Shown in pieces: positions 56,456-64,000 of a stretch of 64,000 nt of DNA. The position numbers were made by a program, and so were the translations under genes. This DNA comes from Achromobacter piechaudii NBRC 102461 (GTDB lineage: Bacteria; Pseudomonadota; Gammaproteobacteria; Burkholderiales; Burkholderiaceae_B): positions 434,001 to 498,000 of the forward strand of contig NZ_BCTK01000006.1 in assembly GCF_001571245.1 (NCBI RefSeq), written 5' to 3'. The notes beneath the pieces are model-generated. The model did no database searches. It had not been told where the DNA came from and saw only the letters and a program-made list of their open reading frames with translations. How positions within the stretch are numbered: the stretch's first letter is position 1; every line of letters starts with the position of its first letter.

Positions 56456-57184
56456 ATGAACGCTCCTGTCGATACCCCCGTCTTGCCGCAGCGTCGTCCC
56501 CGGAATCTGGCTCAAGGCTTGGTCGAGAGCATCTCCGAACGCATCCGCAGCGGCGAGATCCGCCCTGGCGACAAGCTTCCCACCGAGTCCGAAATCATGC
56601 GCCAGTTCGGCGTCAGCCGAACCGTCGTGCGCGAGGCGCTGTCGCGTCTTCAGGCATCGGGGCTGGTCGAGACGCATCATGGGGTGGGCACCTACGCGCT
56701 GGAGCCCAGCGGCAGCGTCGACTTCCGCGTGGACCCGGCCGACATTGCTACGGTGCGTGACGTGCTGGTGCTGCTTGAGCTGCGCATCTGCCTGGAAAGC
56801 GAGGCTGCGGGCCTGGCCGCGATCCGGCGCAGCGACGTGCAGTTGCAGGAAATGCGGCGCGCGCTGGACCTGTTCAAAAGCGCGTTGGATAGTGGCGGCG
56901 ACACGATCACGCCCGATTTCCAGTTTCATCTGTTGGTGGCGCAGTCCACCGACAACCGCTACTTCGCCGACCTGATGTCGCATCTGGGGTCGGCGATCAT
57001 TCCGCGCACGCGCATCAATTCCGCCAAGTTCGCGCATGAAGATCGCGCCGCCTATCTGGCGCGTGTGAACCTCGAACACGAAGACATCTACAGCGCGATC
57101 ATGCGCCAGGACGCGGAGGCCGCGCGCGCCGCCATGCGCACGCACCTGAGCAATAGTCGCGAGCGCCTGCGCCGCGCCCAGTAA
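56456..57184 (+). CDS. GntR family, FadR subfamily transcriptional regulator
   Basis: The 242-residue repressor has an N-terminal winged helix (about residues 18-80; LVESISERIRSGEIRPGDKLP, SEIMRQFGVSRTVVREALSRL) and an all-helical FCD effector domain with the metal/ligand histidines (FQFHLLVAQSTDNRYF, RVNLEHEDIYSAI). The ATG at 56456 is used; the frame is open far upstream through the divergent gene without homology. Position opposite udh and a matching operator indicate control of the uronate operon, with a uronate or its product as inducer. Confidence 0.93.
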   Translation: MNAPVDTPVLPQRRPRNLAQGLVESISERIRSGEIRPGDKLPTESEIMRQFGVSRTVVREALSRLQASGLVETHHGVGTYALEPSGSVDFRVDPADIATVRDVLVLLELRICLESEAAGLAAIRRSDVQLQEMRRALDLFKSALDSGGDTITPDFQFHLLVAQSTDNRYFADLMSHLGSAIIPRTRINSAKFAHEDRAAYLARVNLEHEDIYSAIMRQDAEAARAAMRTHLSNSRERLRRAQ

Positions 57185-57217
57185 GCCTTGCGTGCGCCGC
57201 GCATTCGGGCCGGCCAG

Positions 57218-57245
57218 TTTCGATCGAAATACGATGTCGTACAAC
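57218..57245. promoter_or_regulatory. palindrome and second FadR-type site before the LtaS-like gene
   Basis: TTTCGATCGAAA (57218-57229) is a perfect palindrome. Five bases later TGTCGTACAAC (57235-57245) repeats the 11-mer found at 56377-56387 upstream of the regulator. A second binding site of the same regulator is likely. Confidence 0.6.
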
Positions 57246-57406
57246 GAGCGTCGGAACGATAACGCTGCCCGCCCCGCCAAACCGCGTTAATCTTTGCCCG
57301 TTTTCAATTTCGGTTTACGAGGCGGCATGGTTTTGCTCGGCATGGACGGCGGCATTCTTTCACTATTGGCGGCGAACGCGATCCGCCCCTTGCGGAGGTT
57401 TGTCGC

Positions 57407-59302
57407 ATGCGTCGCCTGACACTTCGATTCATTCTCGCCGTCCTGGTGCTGCTGACCTTGTCGCGGCTGGGGCTGTCGTTCTGGATGTGGGACCGCGTGC
57501 AGGCCGCGGGCGGTTTGTGGCCGGTGCTGCTGGGCGGGCTGCGCATCGACGTCTGCCTGCTGTCGATGGTGATTGCGCTGCCTGCCGTGCTGTCGCCGTG
57601 GTTCGGGCATCGCCCGCTGGCGGCGCGCATCACCGCGTGGTGGTTCCGCATCTGGTGGATGCTGTATGTGCTGCTGGAAGTGTCCACGCCGCAGTTCATT
57701 GCGGAATACGACACGCGGCCGAACCGGCTGTATTTCATCTACCTGCTCAATCCCAAGGAAGTGGGATCGATGCTGTGGCAGGGCTACAAGGGCGTGCTGC
57801 TGGCCGCATTCGTGGTGCTGGTGGTGGCGGCCTGGCTGGCGTTCAAGATGTTCCCGACGCGTACGCGCGATGGGTTCATGGCGTGGTGGAAGCGGCCGAT
57901 TGCGTCTTTCGTGATCCTGGCGCTGGTGGTGTTGGGCGCGCGCGGCACGCTGGAGCACCGTCCCATCAACCCGGCCAAGGTGGCGTTCAGCTCGGATTCC
58001 ATGGTCAACGCGTTGGCGCTCAATTCGCTGTACAGCGTGTTCGACGCGGCCTATCGCATGCGCGACGAACGTTCGTCGGCCGCGATGTACCCGCGGATGC
58101 CGGTGGACCGCATGAACGCCATCGTCCGCGAAAAGGCCGGCCTGACCGGCGAGCCGCTGGACGCGCGCTATCCCAGCCTGCATGAACAGAAAGCCACGGT
58201 GCGGCGCGACAAGCCGCTGAACGTGGTGATCATCCTGCAAGAGAGCCTGGGCGCGCAGTACGTGGGCAGCCTGGGCGGGCGCGATCTGACGCCCAACATC
58301 GATCGTCTGTCCAAGGAAGGCTGGATGTTCCATCGCGCCTACGCCACGGGCACGCGCTCCGTGCGCGGCATCGAAGCGGTGACGGCGGGTTTCCTGCCCA
58401 GCGTGGCCGACGCGGTGGTCAAGCTGCCGCGTTCGCAGACGGGGTTTTTCACCTTGGCGCAGGTGCTGGGCAAGCATGGTTATCACTCGCGCTTCGTGTA
58501 TGGCGGCGAGTCGCACTTCGACAATATGCGCGCGTTCTTCCTGGGCAACGGTTTCGACGAAGTCGTGGATCGTCCGAAGTTCGTGAACCCGGTATTCGAA
58601 GGCTCGTGGGGGGCGTCCGACGAAGACATGTTCAATCAGGTCGACCGCCTGCTGCGAGCCGATGGCGACAAGCCCGTCTTCACGCTGGCGTTTTCCGTAT
58701 CGAACCATTCGCCCTGGGAATATCCGGAAGGCCGCATCAAGCCGGTGGGCGACCCCGCCACGGTGGACAACACGGTGCGCTATGCGGATTGGGCGCTGGG
58801 GCAATTCTTTGATAAGGCCAGGCAGGCGCCGTACTGGGACAACACGGTGTTCCTGGTGATCGCCGACCACGATTCGCGCGTGTATGGATCGATCCCGGTT
58901 CCGGTGCGCCACTTCCAGATTCCCGCCTTGTTCCTGGGCGCGGGCATTGCGCCGCGCCAGGACGAGCGGCTGGTCAGCCAGATCGATATGGCGCCCACGC
59001 TGCTATCGCTGATCGGGCTGGACAACGTCAATCCGATGTTGGGCGCCGACCTGACGCAACGCGATCCGAACCGCGCGATGATGCAGTACGCCGACAATTT
59101 CGGATATCTGCAAGGCGACAAATTGCTGGTGCTGGAGCCGGCCAAGCCGCCCCGTGAATTCCGCTACGAAGCCGCGCCGGTGGGCAAGGACGAAGTCTAT
59201 GCGCCCATCGAGCCGGCGGACCCGGCCTTGACCGACGAGGCGCTGGCGCATGCCTTGTGGGCAAGCTGGGCCTATCGCGAAGAAAAATACCGGTTGCCCT
59301 GA
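57407..59302 (+). CDS. LtaS/MdoB-like membrane phosphoglycerol or phosphoethanolamine transferase (sulfatase family)
   Basis: The 631-residue protein has about five N-terminal spans (residues 5-200) and a large periplasmic alkaline-phosphatase/sulfatase-fold domain. The catalytic pattern is NVVIILQESLGAQYVGSLGG with the metal-binding glutamate, AYATGTRSVRGIEAVTAGFLP with the nucleophilic threonine, and VIADHDSRVYGSIPVP with Asp/His ligands. This family transfers phosphoglycerol or similar head groups to periplasmic or lipid glycans (OpgB, LtaS). The ATG at 57407 has GGAGG 8 nt upstream. It is a single gene; it could decorate osmoregulated glucans or the surface glycan. Confidence 0.88.
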   Translation: MRRLTLRFILAVLVLLTLSRLGLSFWMWDRVQAAGGLWPVLLGGLRIDVCLLSMVIALPAVLSPWFGHRPLAARITAWWFRIWWMLYVLLEVSTPQFIAEYDTRPNRLYFIYLLNPKEVGSMLWQGYKGVLLAAFVVLVVAAWLAFKMFPTRTRDGFMAWWKRPIASFVILALVVLGARGTLEHRPINPAKVAFSSDSMVNALALNSLYSVFDAAYRMRDERSSAAMYPRMPVDRMNAIVREKAGLTGEPLDARYPSLHEQKATVRRDKPLNVVIILQESLGAQYVGSLGGRDLTPNIDRLSKEGWMFHRAYATGTRSVRGIEAVTAGFLPSVADAVVKLPRSQTGFFTLAQVLGKHGYHSRFVYGGESHFDNMRAFFLGNGFDEVVDRPKFVNPVFEGSWGASDEDMFNQVDRLLRADGDKPVFTLAFSVSNHSPWEYPEGRIKPVGDPATVDNTVRYADWALGQFFDKARQAPYWDNTVFLVIADHDSRVYGSIPVPVRHFQIPALFLGAGIAPRQDERLVSQIDMAPTLLSLIGLDNVNPMLGADLTQRDPNRAMMQYADNFGYLQGDKLLVLEPAKPPREFRYEAAPVGKDEVYAPIEPADPALTDEALAHALWASWAYREEKYRLP

Positions 59303-59321
59303 CAAGCACCGGCAGCCCAAG

Positions 59322-59353
59322 AAAAACGTAAGGCCGCGCGAGCGGCCTTACGT
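59322..59353 (-). terminator. intrinsic terminator of the hmgA-fahA operon
   Basis: ACGTAAGGCCGC (59326-59337) pairs perfectly with GCGGCCTTACGT (59342-59353) around GCGA. On the minus strand it is followed by a T-run, extending the outer end of the stem. It lies about 50 nt after the fahA stop and may also help end the convergent LtaS-like gene. Confidence 0.85.
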
Positions 59354-59405
59354 GTATTCGGTCGCAGCGCCGCGCCTGATGGTGGCGCGTTGCGCGATGT
59401 CCGCC

Positions 59406-60725
59406 TTACAGCTTGGCGGGCAAAACCTGGCCGACGGACTGGCCGAAGCCAATCTTCGGATAGCCTGCCTTCACGCAGGCGGCCCGCATGATGATCTGGT
59501 CGCCGTCTTGCAGGAACGTGCGCTTCTCGCCCCAGGGCAGGTCGATCGGCGACTTGCCGCCGTGGCTCAGTTCCAGCAGGGAACCGGCTTCGGACGGTTG
59601 CGGGCCGGACAGCGTACCCGTGCCCAGCATGTCGCCCGGTTGCAGGTTGCAGCCGTTGACCGTGTGATGCGCGATCAATTGCGCCACGTTCCAGTAAGCG
59701 TCGCGGAAGTTGCTGCGCGACAGCGTCACGGGCGGCGTCTTGGCTTCACGCGATTGCGCGGTGGTCATCAGCACTTCCAGCTGCACGTCGTAAGCGCCCT
59801 TGGCGCGGTTCGCGTCGGACGCCAGATACGGCATCGGTTGCGGCTCGGACGGGCCACGGTTCCACTGCGTGCGGAACGGTTCCAAAGCTTCCATCGTGAC
59901 GATCCACGGCGAAATCGTCGAGGCGAAGTTCTTGGACAGGAAGGGGCCCAGCGGCTGGTATTCCCACGCCTGGATGTCGCGTGCGGACCAGTCGTTCAGG
60001 ATGCACAGGCCGAAGACGTGTTGGTCGGCGTCGGCCAGGTCGATGCGGTCGCCTTGCGTGTTGCCGGTGCCCACGAAGATGCCCAGTTCAAGCTCGTAGT
60101 CCAGTCGTGCGCAGGGGCCGAATTGCGGGGCCTCGCCCTCATTGGCGGGGCGAGTTTGGCCGACGGGGCGCGGAAACTTCTGGTCCACGCCGATGCTGGA
60201 GGCGCGGCCGTGATAACCGATAGGCACCCACTTGTAGTTGGGCAGCAGCGGATTGTCCGGACGGAATTGCTTGCCGATGGCGGTGGCGTGGTGCAGCGAG
60301 ATGTAGAAGTCGGTGTAGTCGCCGATGCGCGCCGGGGTGGTGTACTGCGCGCTGGCTTGCGGCACCAGCAGCGGCTCGATGGTTGCGCGCAACGCGGCGC
60401 CTTCGCGCAAGGCGCGCGACAAGGCCAGTCGCAGCGCGCTCCAGTGGGCCTGGCCCAGCGCCATCAACGCATTCAGGCTATCGCTGTCGCAGGCGGCCAA
60501 TGCTTCGGCGGCCAGGCCTTCGAACGGCGCTTTGGCCGCCAGCGCGGCCAGGTCCAGGATCTGGTCGCCGATGGCCACGCCGGGGCGGAACGACTCGTTC
60601 GAATCCTTGCGGCGGAAGGCGCCGTAAGGCAGGTTCTGCACCGGGAAATCCGACGCGTCGGCGTTGGCGCTGGCGACCCAGCTCTTCAAGGACGGGTCGT
60701 GGGTTTCGTTGATCGTGGTGGTCAT
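59406..60725 (-). CDS. fahA: fumarylacetoacetase
   Basis: FahA splits fumarylacetoacetate to fumarate and acetoacetate, the last step of homogentisate (tyrosine/phenylalanine) breakdown. The 439-residue product has the FAH fold with PNYKWVPIGYHGRASSIG, the metal ligands in RLDYELELGIFVG and LCILNDWSARDIQAWEYQPLGPFLSKNFAST, and GTGTLSGPQPSEAGSLLE. The start at 60725 (MTTTINETHDPSLKSW) is preferred, since the extra upstream codons run through the intergenic hairpin. It follows hmgA on the same strand. The isomerase MaiA needed between the two is not in the window. Confidence 0.96.
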   Translation of the reverse strand: MTTTINETHDPSLKSWVASANADASDFPVQNLPYGAFRRKDSNESFRPGVAIGDQILDLAALAAKAPFEGLAAEALAACDSDSLNALMALGQAHWSALRLALSRALREGAALRATIEPLLVPQASAQYTTPARIGDYTDFYISLHHATAIGKQFRPDNPLLPNYKWVPIGYHGRASSIGVDQKFPRPVGQTRPANEGEAPQFGPCARLDYELELGIFVGTGNTQGDRIDLADADQHVFGLCILNDWSARDIQAWEYQPLGPFLSKNFASTISPWIVTMEALEPFRTQWNRGPSEPQPMPYLASDANRAKGAYDVQLEVLMTTAQSREAKTPPVTLSRSNFRDAYWNVAQLIAHHTVNGCNLQPGDMLGTGTLSGPQPSEAGSLLELSHGGKSPIDLPWGEKRTFLQDGDQIIMRAACVKAGYPKIGFGQSVGQVLPAKL

Positions 60726-60780
60726 GGCTGCATGTCTCTTTGATAAGTGTGGGTGGCCGGCAAGCCGAATGAATGCCAAA

Positions 60781-60806
60781 CGGCGATGCGCTTGCGCGCA
60801 TCGCCG
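60781..60806 (-). repeat. perfect hairpin between hmgA and fahA
   Basis: CGGCGATGCGC (60781-60791) and GCGCATCGCCG (60796-60806) form a perfect 11-bp stem with a TTGC loop. Only three T residues follow on the minus strand, so it is more likely a processing or attenuation element than a full terminator. Confidence 0.65.
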
Positions 60807-60833
60807 TGAACGTGGATCAGCGAGGGCTCGCCG

Positions 60834-62132
60834 TCACGCCTTGTTGGGGTTGAAGTGCTTCACGATGCCCTGCCAGCAACGGTAGTAGTCGTTCTGCAAT
60901 TGTCCCGAGGCCAGCGCCTGCGCGGTCGGGCGTATCACCCGGCGCGTTTCGAACATGAACGCCATCGTATCGCGGATGTAGTGGGCGCTGTGGGTATCAG
61001 CGTGCGAGGCCTTCTCGAACGTTTCGGCGTCGGGGCCGTGGCCGCTCATGCAGTTGTGCAGGCTGGCGCCGCCGGGCGCGAAGCCTTCGGCCTTGGCGTC
61101 GTACACGCCCTGGATCAAGCCCATGAATTCGCTGGCGACGTTGCGGTGGAACCAGGGCGGACGGAAGGTGTCTTCCATGGCCAGGATGCGCGGCGGGAAG
61201 ATGGCGAAGTCCATGTTGGCCGTGCCCGGGGTGTCGGACGGCGCGGTCAGCACGGTGAAGATCGACGGGTCCGGATGATCGAAGCTGATCGATCCGATGG
61301 TGTTGAAGTGGCGCAGGTCGTACTTGTAGGGGGCGTGCGTGCCGTGCCAGGCCACGACGTCCAGCGGCGAATGATCGATCGGGGCGCGCCAGAAGCCGCC
61401 CGTGAATTTTGCGATCAATTCGAAGTCGCCTTCGATGTCTTCGTACCAGGCCACAGGCGTCTTGAAGTCGCGTGCGTTCGCCAGGCAGTTCGAACCGATC
61501 GGGCCCAGTTCCGGCAGGCGCAAGGCCGCGCCGAAGTTCTCAAGCATGTAGCCGCGCGCTTCGGCGTCCAGCAGTTCGACGCGAAAGCGCACGCCGCGCG
61601 GAATCACGGCGATCTCCAGCGGCTCAAGGTCGATCAGGCCCAGTTCGGTGGCCAGGCGCAGCCGGCCCTGTTGCGGCACCAGCAGCAGTTCGCCGTCGGC
61701 GTTGTAGAAGTAGCGGCCTTGCATCGAACGGTTGGCCGCGTACAGATGGATGGCGACGCCGCCCTGTTCGTCGGGGCCGCCGTTGCCGCCCCAGGTCTTC
61801 ACGCCTTCGAGGAAGTCGGTGGGCGCTTGGGGAATGGGCAGGGGGCTCCAGCGCAGCTGGTTGGGGGTGACGGGGCCGTGGCCGAACGTGCTTTCCCAGC
61901 CGGCCGCGCCGCCGAACGGTTCGAAGGGCTTGTGCTGCGCGCCCGGGCGGATGCGGTACAGCCAGGAACGCCGGTTCTCGTTGCGCGGCGCGGTGAAGGC
62001 CGTGCCGGACAACTGTTCGGCATACAGGCCATAGGGGCATTGCTGCGGCGAATTGCGACCTACGGGCAGCGCGCCGGGCAGGGCCTCGGTGGCGCAGTCG
62101 TTGCCGAACCCGGTCAGATATTGCAGTTCCAT
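60834..62132 (-). CDS. hmgA: homogentisate 1,2-dioxygenase
   Basis: HmgA is the Fe(II) dioxygenase that opens the ring of homogentisate to maleylacetoacetate. The 432-residue product has the family N-terminus [38 protein letters not shown], and the iron ligands in [20 protein letters not shown] (His and Glu) and [17 protein letters not shown] (His). A strong SD (AGGAGG) lies 6 nt before ATG 62132. It is the first gene of hmgA-fahA, divergent from a LysR regulator. Confidence 0.97.
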   Translation of the reverse strand: MELQYLTGFGNDCATEALPGALPVGRNSPQQCPYGLYAEQLSGTAFTAPRNENRRSWLYRIRPGAQHKPFEPFGGAAGWESTFGHGPVTPNQLRWSPLPIPQAPTDFLEGVKTWGGNGGPDEQGGVAIHLYAANRSMQGRYFYNADGELLLVPQQGRLRLATELGLIDLEPLEIAVIPRGVRFRVELLDAEARGYMLENFGAALRLPELGPIGSNCLANARDFKTPVAWYEDIEGDFELIAKFTGGFWRAPIDHSPLDVVAWHGTHAPYKYDLRHFNTIGSISFDHPDPSIFTVLTAPSDTPGTANMDFAIFPPRILAMEDTFRPPWFHRNVASEFMGLIQGVYDAKAEGFAPGGASLHNCMSGHGPDAETFEKASHADTHSAHYIRDTMAFMFETRRVIRPTAQALASGQLQNDYYRCWQGIVKHFNPNKA

Positions 62133-62229
62133 GAATTCCTCCTGTGGCGGCGCGGTGCGTGGCCGCGCGGTCGGTATGAGAGCCGGGGGGGCAAAGCCCG
62201 AGGCGATCCGTCATTGTCGGAAAAAACAC

Positions 62230-62273
62230 CCCATACGGCTATGGGAATGCAAAAATACAGACTATAAATTTTG
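62230..62273. promoter_or_regulatory. candidate LysR binding region between hmgA and the regulator
   Basis: CCCATA-CGGC-TATGGG (62230-62245) is a perfect inverted repeat of the LysR type. A second, looser one, CAAAAAT (62250-62256) with ATTTTG (62268-62273), lies closer to the lysR start in an AT-rich stretch that should hold the promoters. Confidence 0.5.
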
Positions 62274-62291
62274 TGAATAGTAGGGGGCGCG

Positions 62292-63206
62292 ATGGCCGAG
62301 CTGCGCAACGTCGATTTGAATCTGCTGATCCTGTTCCAGCACCTGCTGGAAGACCGCAACCTGTCGGCCGTGGCGCGCCGCATGGACCTGACGCAGCCGG
62401 CCGTCAGCAATGCGCTGCGCCGTCTGCGCGAGGCATTCGGCGATGAACTGTTCGTGCGTACCGGCCAGGGCATGCTGCCCACGCCCCGGGCGCAGCGCCT
62501 GGCCGGCCCGGTCAGCGAGGCGCTGACCATGCTGACGCAGGCGTTGCAGGACCAGGACGTGTTCGACGCCGCAACCAGCAACCGGCGCTTTCGCGTGGCG
62601 ATGACGGACGTGGGCGAAATCCACTTCATGCCGCGCCTGATGGAAGTGTGCGTGCAGGTGGCGCCGCATGTGCGCATCGATTCCGTCCGGGTGCAAGGCC
62701 CGGACCTGCCGCGCGAAATGGAATCGGGCCGGGTCGATCTGGCGATAGGCGCGTTCGATGAAATGGGGGCGGGGACGCTACAGCGCATGCTGTTCCGCCA
62801 GGGTTACGCCACCCTGTTCCGGCAGGCGCATCCGACGGCGCATGCGGGCATGGGCATCAAGGCGTTTCGCGGCGAGCGCCATCTGATCGTGTCGCGCGCC
62901 GCGCCGTACGGGCAGGTGAACCAATCAATGGAGCGCGCCGGGATCGTGCTGGCCGAACATTTCAGCGTGCCGCATTTTTCTGCCGTGCCTTATATCGTCA
63001 GTGCAACGGATCTGCTGGCCACCGTGCCCGAAAAGCTGGCGGCCAGTGCCGCGCCGCCCTTTGGCCTGCGCTTCATGACGCCGCCCGTGAAGGTGCCGGC
63101 GCTGCAAACGAATCTGTATTGGCAGCGCCGCGTCGACCGGGACAGCGGCAACCAATGGCTGCGCGCCTTGATCGTCAATACCTTCGGCGTGGGCGGCGGA
63201 CGATAG
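62292..63206 (+). CDS. LysR family transcriptional regulator
   Basis: The 304-residue protein has an N-terminal winged helix (about residues 8-65; NLLILFQHLLEDRNLSAVARR, LTQPAVSNALRRLREAFGDELF) followed by a LysR substrate-binding domain. It starts MAELRNVDLNLLILFQHL, like the NodD/PcpR-type subgroup. It is divergent from hmgA and convergent with the DUF2783 gene, so the likely target is the hmgA-fahA operon. Many bacteria use an IclR protein (HmgR) for this role; here a LysR takes the position. The effector is probably an aromatic acid. Confidence 0.94.
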   Translation: MAELRNVDLNLLILFQHLLEDRNLSAVARRMDLTQPAVSNALRRLREAFGDELFVRTGQGMLPTPRAQRLAGPVSEALTMLTQALQDQDVFDAATSNRRFRVAMTDVGEIHFMPRLMEVCVQVAPHVRIDSVRVQGPDLPREMESGRVDLAIGAFDEMGAGTLQRMLFRQGYATLFRQAHPTAHAGMGIKAFRGERHLIVSRAAPYGQVNQSMERAGIVLAEHFSVPHFSAVPYIVSATDLLATVPEKLAASAAPPFGLRFMTPPVKVPALQTNLYWQRRVDRDSGNQWLRALIVNTFGVGGGR

Positions 63207-63217
63207 GGGCGGCTAGG

Positions 63218-63433
63218 CTATTGCGTGGCCACCTCTGACTGGGTCAGCACCGAGGCTCGGGCCAGCTGCAAGGCCTCGCGCAGCAGGGCGACATCGCCCA
63301 GGTGGTTGGCCAGCAGCAGGATCAGCGCCGCGTTCAGCTCCTGGCTTTGCTCATTGCTCAGGTCGCGGTGCGTTTCGATCAGCGCTTCGTAAAAGTCGTC
63401 GGGCGCGCTCAGGTTGGTGTCGGTAATCAGCAT
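63218..63433 (-). CDS. DUF2783 small protein, probable coupling protein of an aromatic hydroxylase (MhaB-like)
   Basis: The 71-residue protein, with DDFYEALIETHRDLSNEQSQ and NAALILLLANHLGDVALLREAL, matches the DUF2783 family, which is regularly found next to FAD-dependent aromatic monooxygenases. From memory, the small coupling protein MhaB of the Pseudomonas 3-hydroxyphenylacetate 6-hydroxylase has this size and context, so an MhaB-like role is likely but not proven. It lies 19 nt after the monooxygenase gene on the same strand and convergent with lysR. It has no signal peptide or membrane span. Confidence 0.75.
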   Translation of the reverse strand: MLITDTNLSAPDDFYEALIETHRDLSNEQSQELNAALILLLANHLGDVALLREALQLARASVLTQSEVATQ

Positions 63434-63452
63434 GATGGGATGACCTCTGGGT

Positions 63453-64000
63453 TCACGCGTGGCCCGTGGCCCGCTTGACGGCGGCGGCGAGCGCGTCGGC
63501 GTTGAAGGCGCGCCAGCGCGCGGCGATGTGCTGGTCGGGGCGGATCAGGTAGGCGGTGCCGGCTTGGGCGTCGTAGCGCTTGGACAGGCATCCTTCCACG
63601 TCCGCCACCACGGGCAGGTCGGCAGCCAGACCCGAAACATCACACTGCGGGTCCACCACCAGCACCGTCTTCACGGGCACCGCGCCCAGGCGCAGCGCTT
63701 GCAGCGCGGACTGCGTATCGCTGTCCGGCAGCGCGCTGCCGCAGAAGAGGGCCAGCACGAAGCCGCCGTCCAGTTGCGCCATCCACCAGTCTTTTTCGCC
63801 GTTCAACGTGATCGGCGCGTCCAGCGCGACCGCGCCGGGCACCATGCGGCCGGTGAACGCGTCGGTGTCTGGCGTGTTCAGCGGCGACGCCGTATACGTG
63901 GCGGGCAGCGACAAGCGGCCGCTGTTCACCAGCGAGCGGGCGAAGGGATGCGTCTTGGCCAGGTTCAGCACGGCGTTGCGGAAGCTGCGGCTGATGTCGC
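63453..64000 (-). CDS. FAD-dependent aromatic monooxygenase, C-terminal part (MhaA/MhpA-like)
   Basis: The gene is open at the right edge; 181 C-terminal residues are visible. The first visible residues DISRSFRNAVLNLAKTHPFARSLVNSGRLS form the segment that closes the FAD/substrate domain in the PheA/TfdB/MhpA flavoprotein hydroxylases. The remainder is the thioredoxin-like C-terminal domain of that family (LLVVDP-type strand VKTVLVVDPQC, TAYLIRPDQHIAARWR). Such enzymes add a hydroxyl group to a phenolic ring with NAD(P)H. With the DUF2783 protein and hmgA nearby, 3-hydroxyphenylacetate 6-hydroxylation to homogentisate is a reasonable guess. Confidence 0.88.
   Translation of the reverse strand, partial: DISRSFRNAVLNLAKTHPFARSLVNSGRLSLPATYTASPLNTPDTDAFTGRMVPGAVALDAPITLNGEKDWWMAQLDGGFVLALFCGSALPDSDTQSALQALRLGAVPVKTVLVVDPQCDVSGLAADLPVVADVEGCLSKRYDAQAGTAYLIRPDQHIAARWRAFNADALAAAVKRATGHA

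Overview
The window is a 64 kb piece of a high-GC, gene-dense chromosome. The gene content points to a betaproteobacterium of the Alcaligenaceae (Achromobacter/Bordetella type). This includes Bug/TTT-type binding proteins, M81 peptidases beside dipeptide ABC transporters, a TRAP uronate module, Coq7 and GTG/TTG starts. The assignment rests on family recognition, not on a search. I see no tRNA, rRNA, CRISPR array, insertion sequence or prophage.

Layout. 1-5.5 kb: the end of a ZIP metal transporter, then a tandem glycine riboswitch controlling gcvT-gcvH-gcvP. 5.5-7.5 kb: a DUF945 protein. 7.7-22.1 kb: a minus-strand catabolic block (M81 peptidase, five-component dipeptide-type ABC system, amidase, second M81 peptidase), preceded by a methylmalonate-semialdehyde dehydrogenase and an omega-amino-acid:pyruvate aminotransferase, with a divergent MocR regulator. 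This looks like uptake and breakdown of small amide or beta-amino-acid compounds to acetyl-CoA. 22.2-27.5 kb: folA, an MHYT-GGDEF-EAL protein, thyA, an OsmC protein and coq7.

27.5-28.2 kb is non-coding and the most unusual part. It holds an NtrC-like site, a sigma54-type promoter, a strong sigma70 promoter and a roughly 147-nt small RNA candidate. The RNA shows the 16S anti-Shine-Dalgarno sequence in a hairpin loop and ends in a strong terminator. 28.2-39.6 kb: a polysaccharide cluster (WecA-like initiator, TviB/WbpO and TviC/WbpP sugar-nucleotide enzymes, MurJ-type flippase, asparagine-synthase-like amidotransferase, four GT4 glycosyltransferases), probably making a surface glycan with amidated HexNAcA residues.

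39.7-43.2 kb: a small organic-acid operon (TTT binding protein, RraA-like aldolase, hydroxyacid dehydrogenase) with a divergent IclR regulator and a clear palindromic operator. 43.3-46.3 kb: pgi and a phosphohexomutase. 46.6-47.2 kb: a lone, degenerate biotin-carboxylase-like protein. 47.3-51.7 kb: an FAD-linked 2-hydroxyacid dehydrogenase, a two-component system and a PAP2 phosphatase. 51.7-57.2 kb: a uronate oxidation operon (TRAP transporter, lactonase, uronate dehydrogenase) with a divergent FadR-type regulator and a matching operator. 57.4-59.3 kb: an LtaS-like phosphoglycerol transferase. 59.4-64 kb: hmgA-fahA (homogentisate catabolism), a divergent LysR regulator, then a DUF2783 small protein and the C-terminus of an FAD monooxygenase. 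This last pair resembles the MhaB/MhaA system that makes homogentisate from 3-hydroxyphenylacetate.
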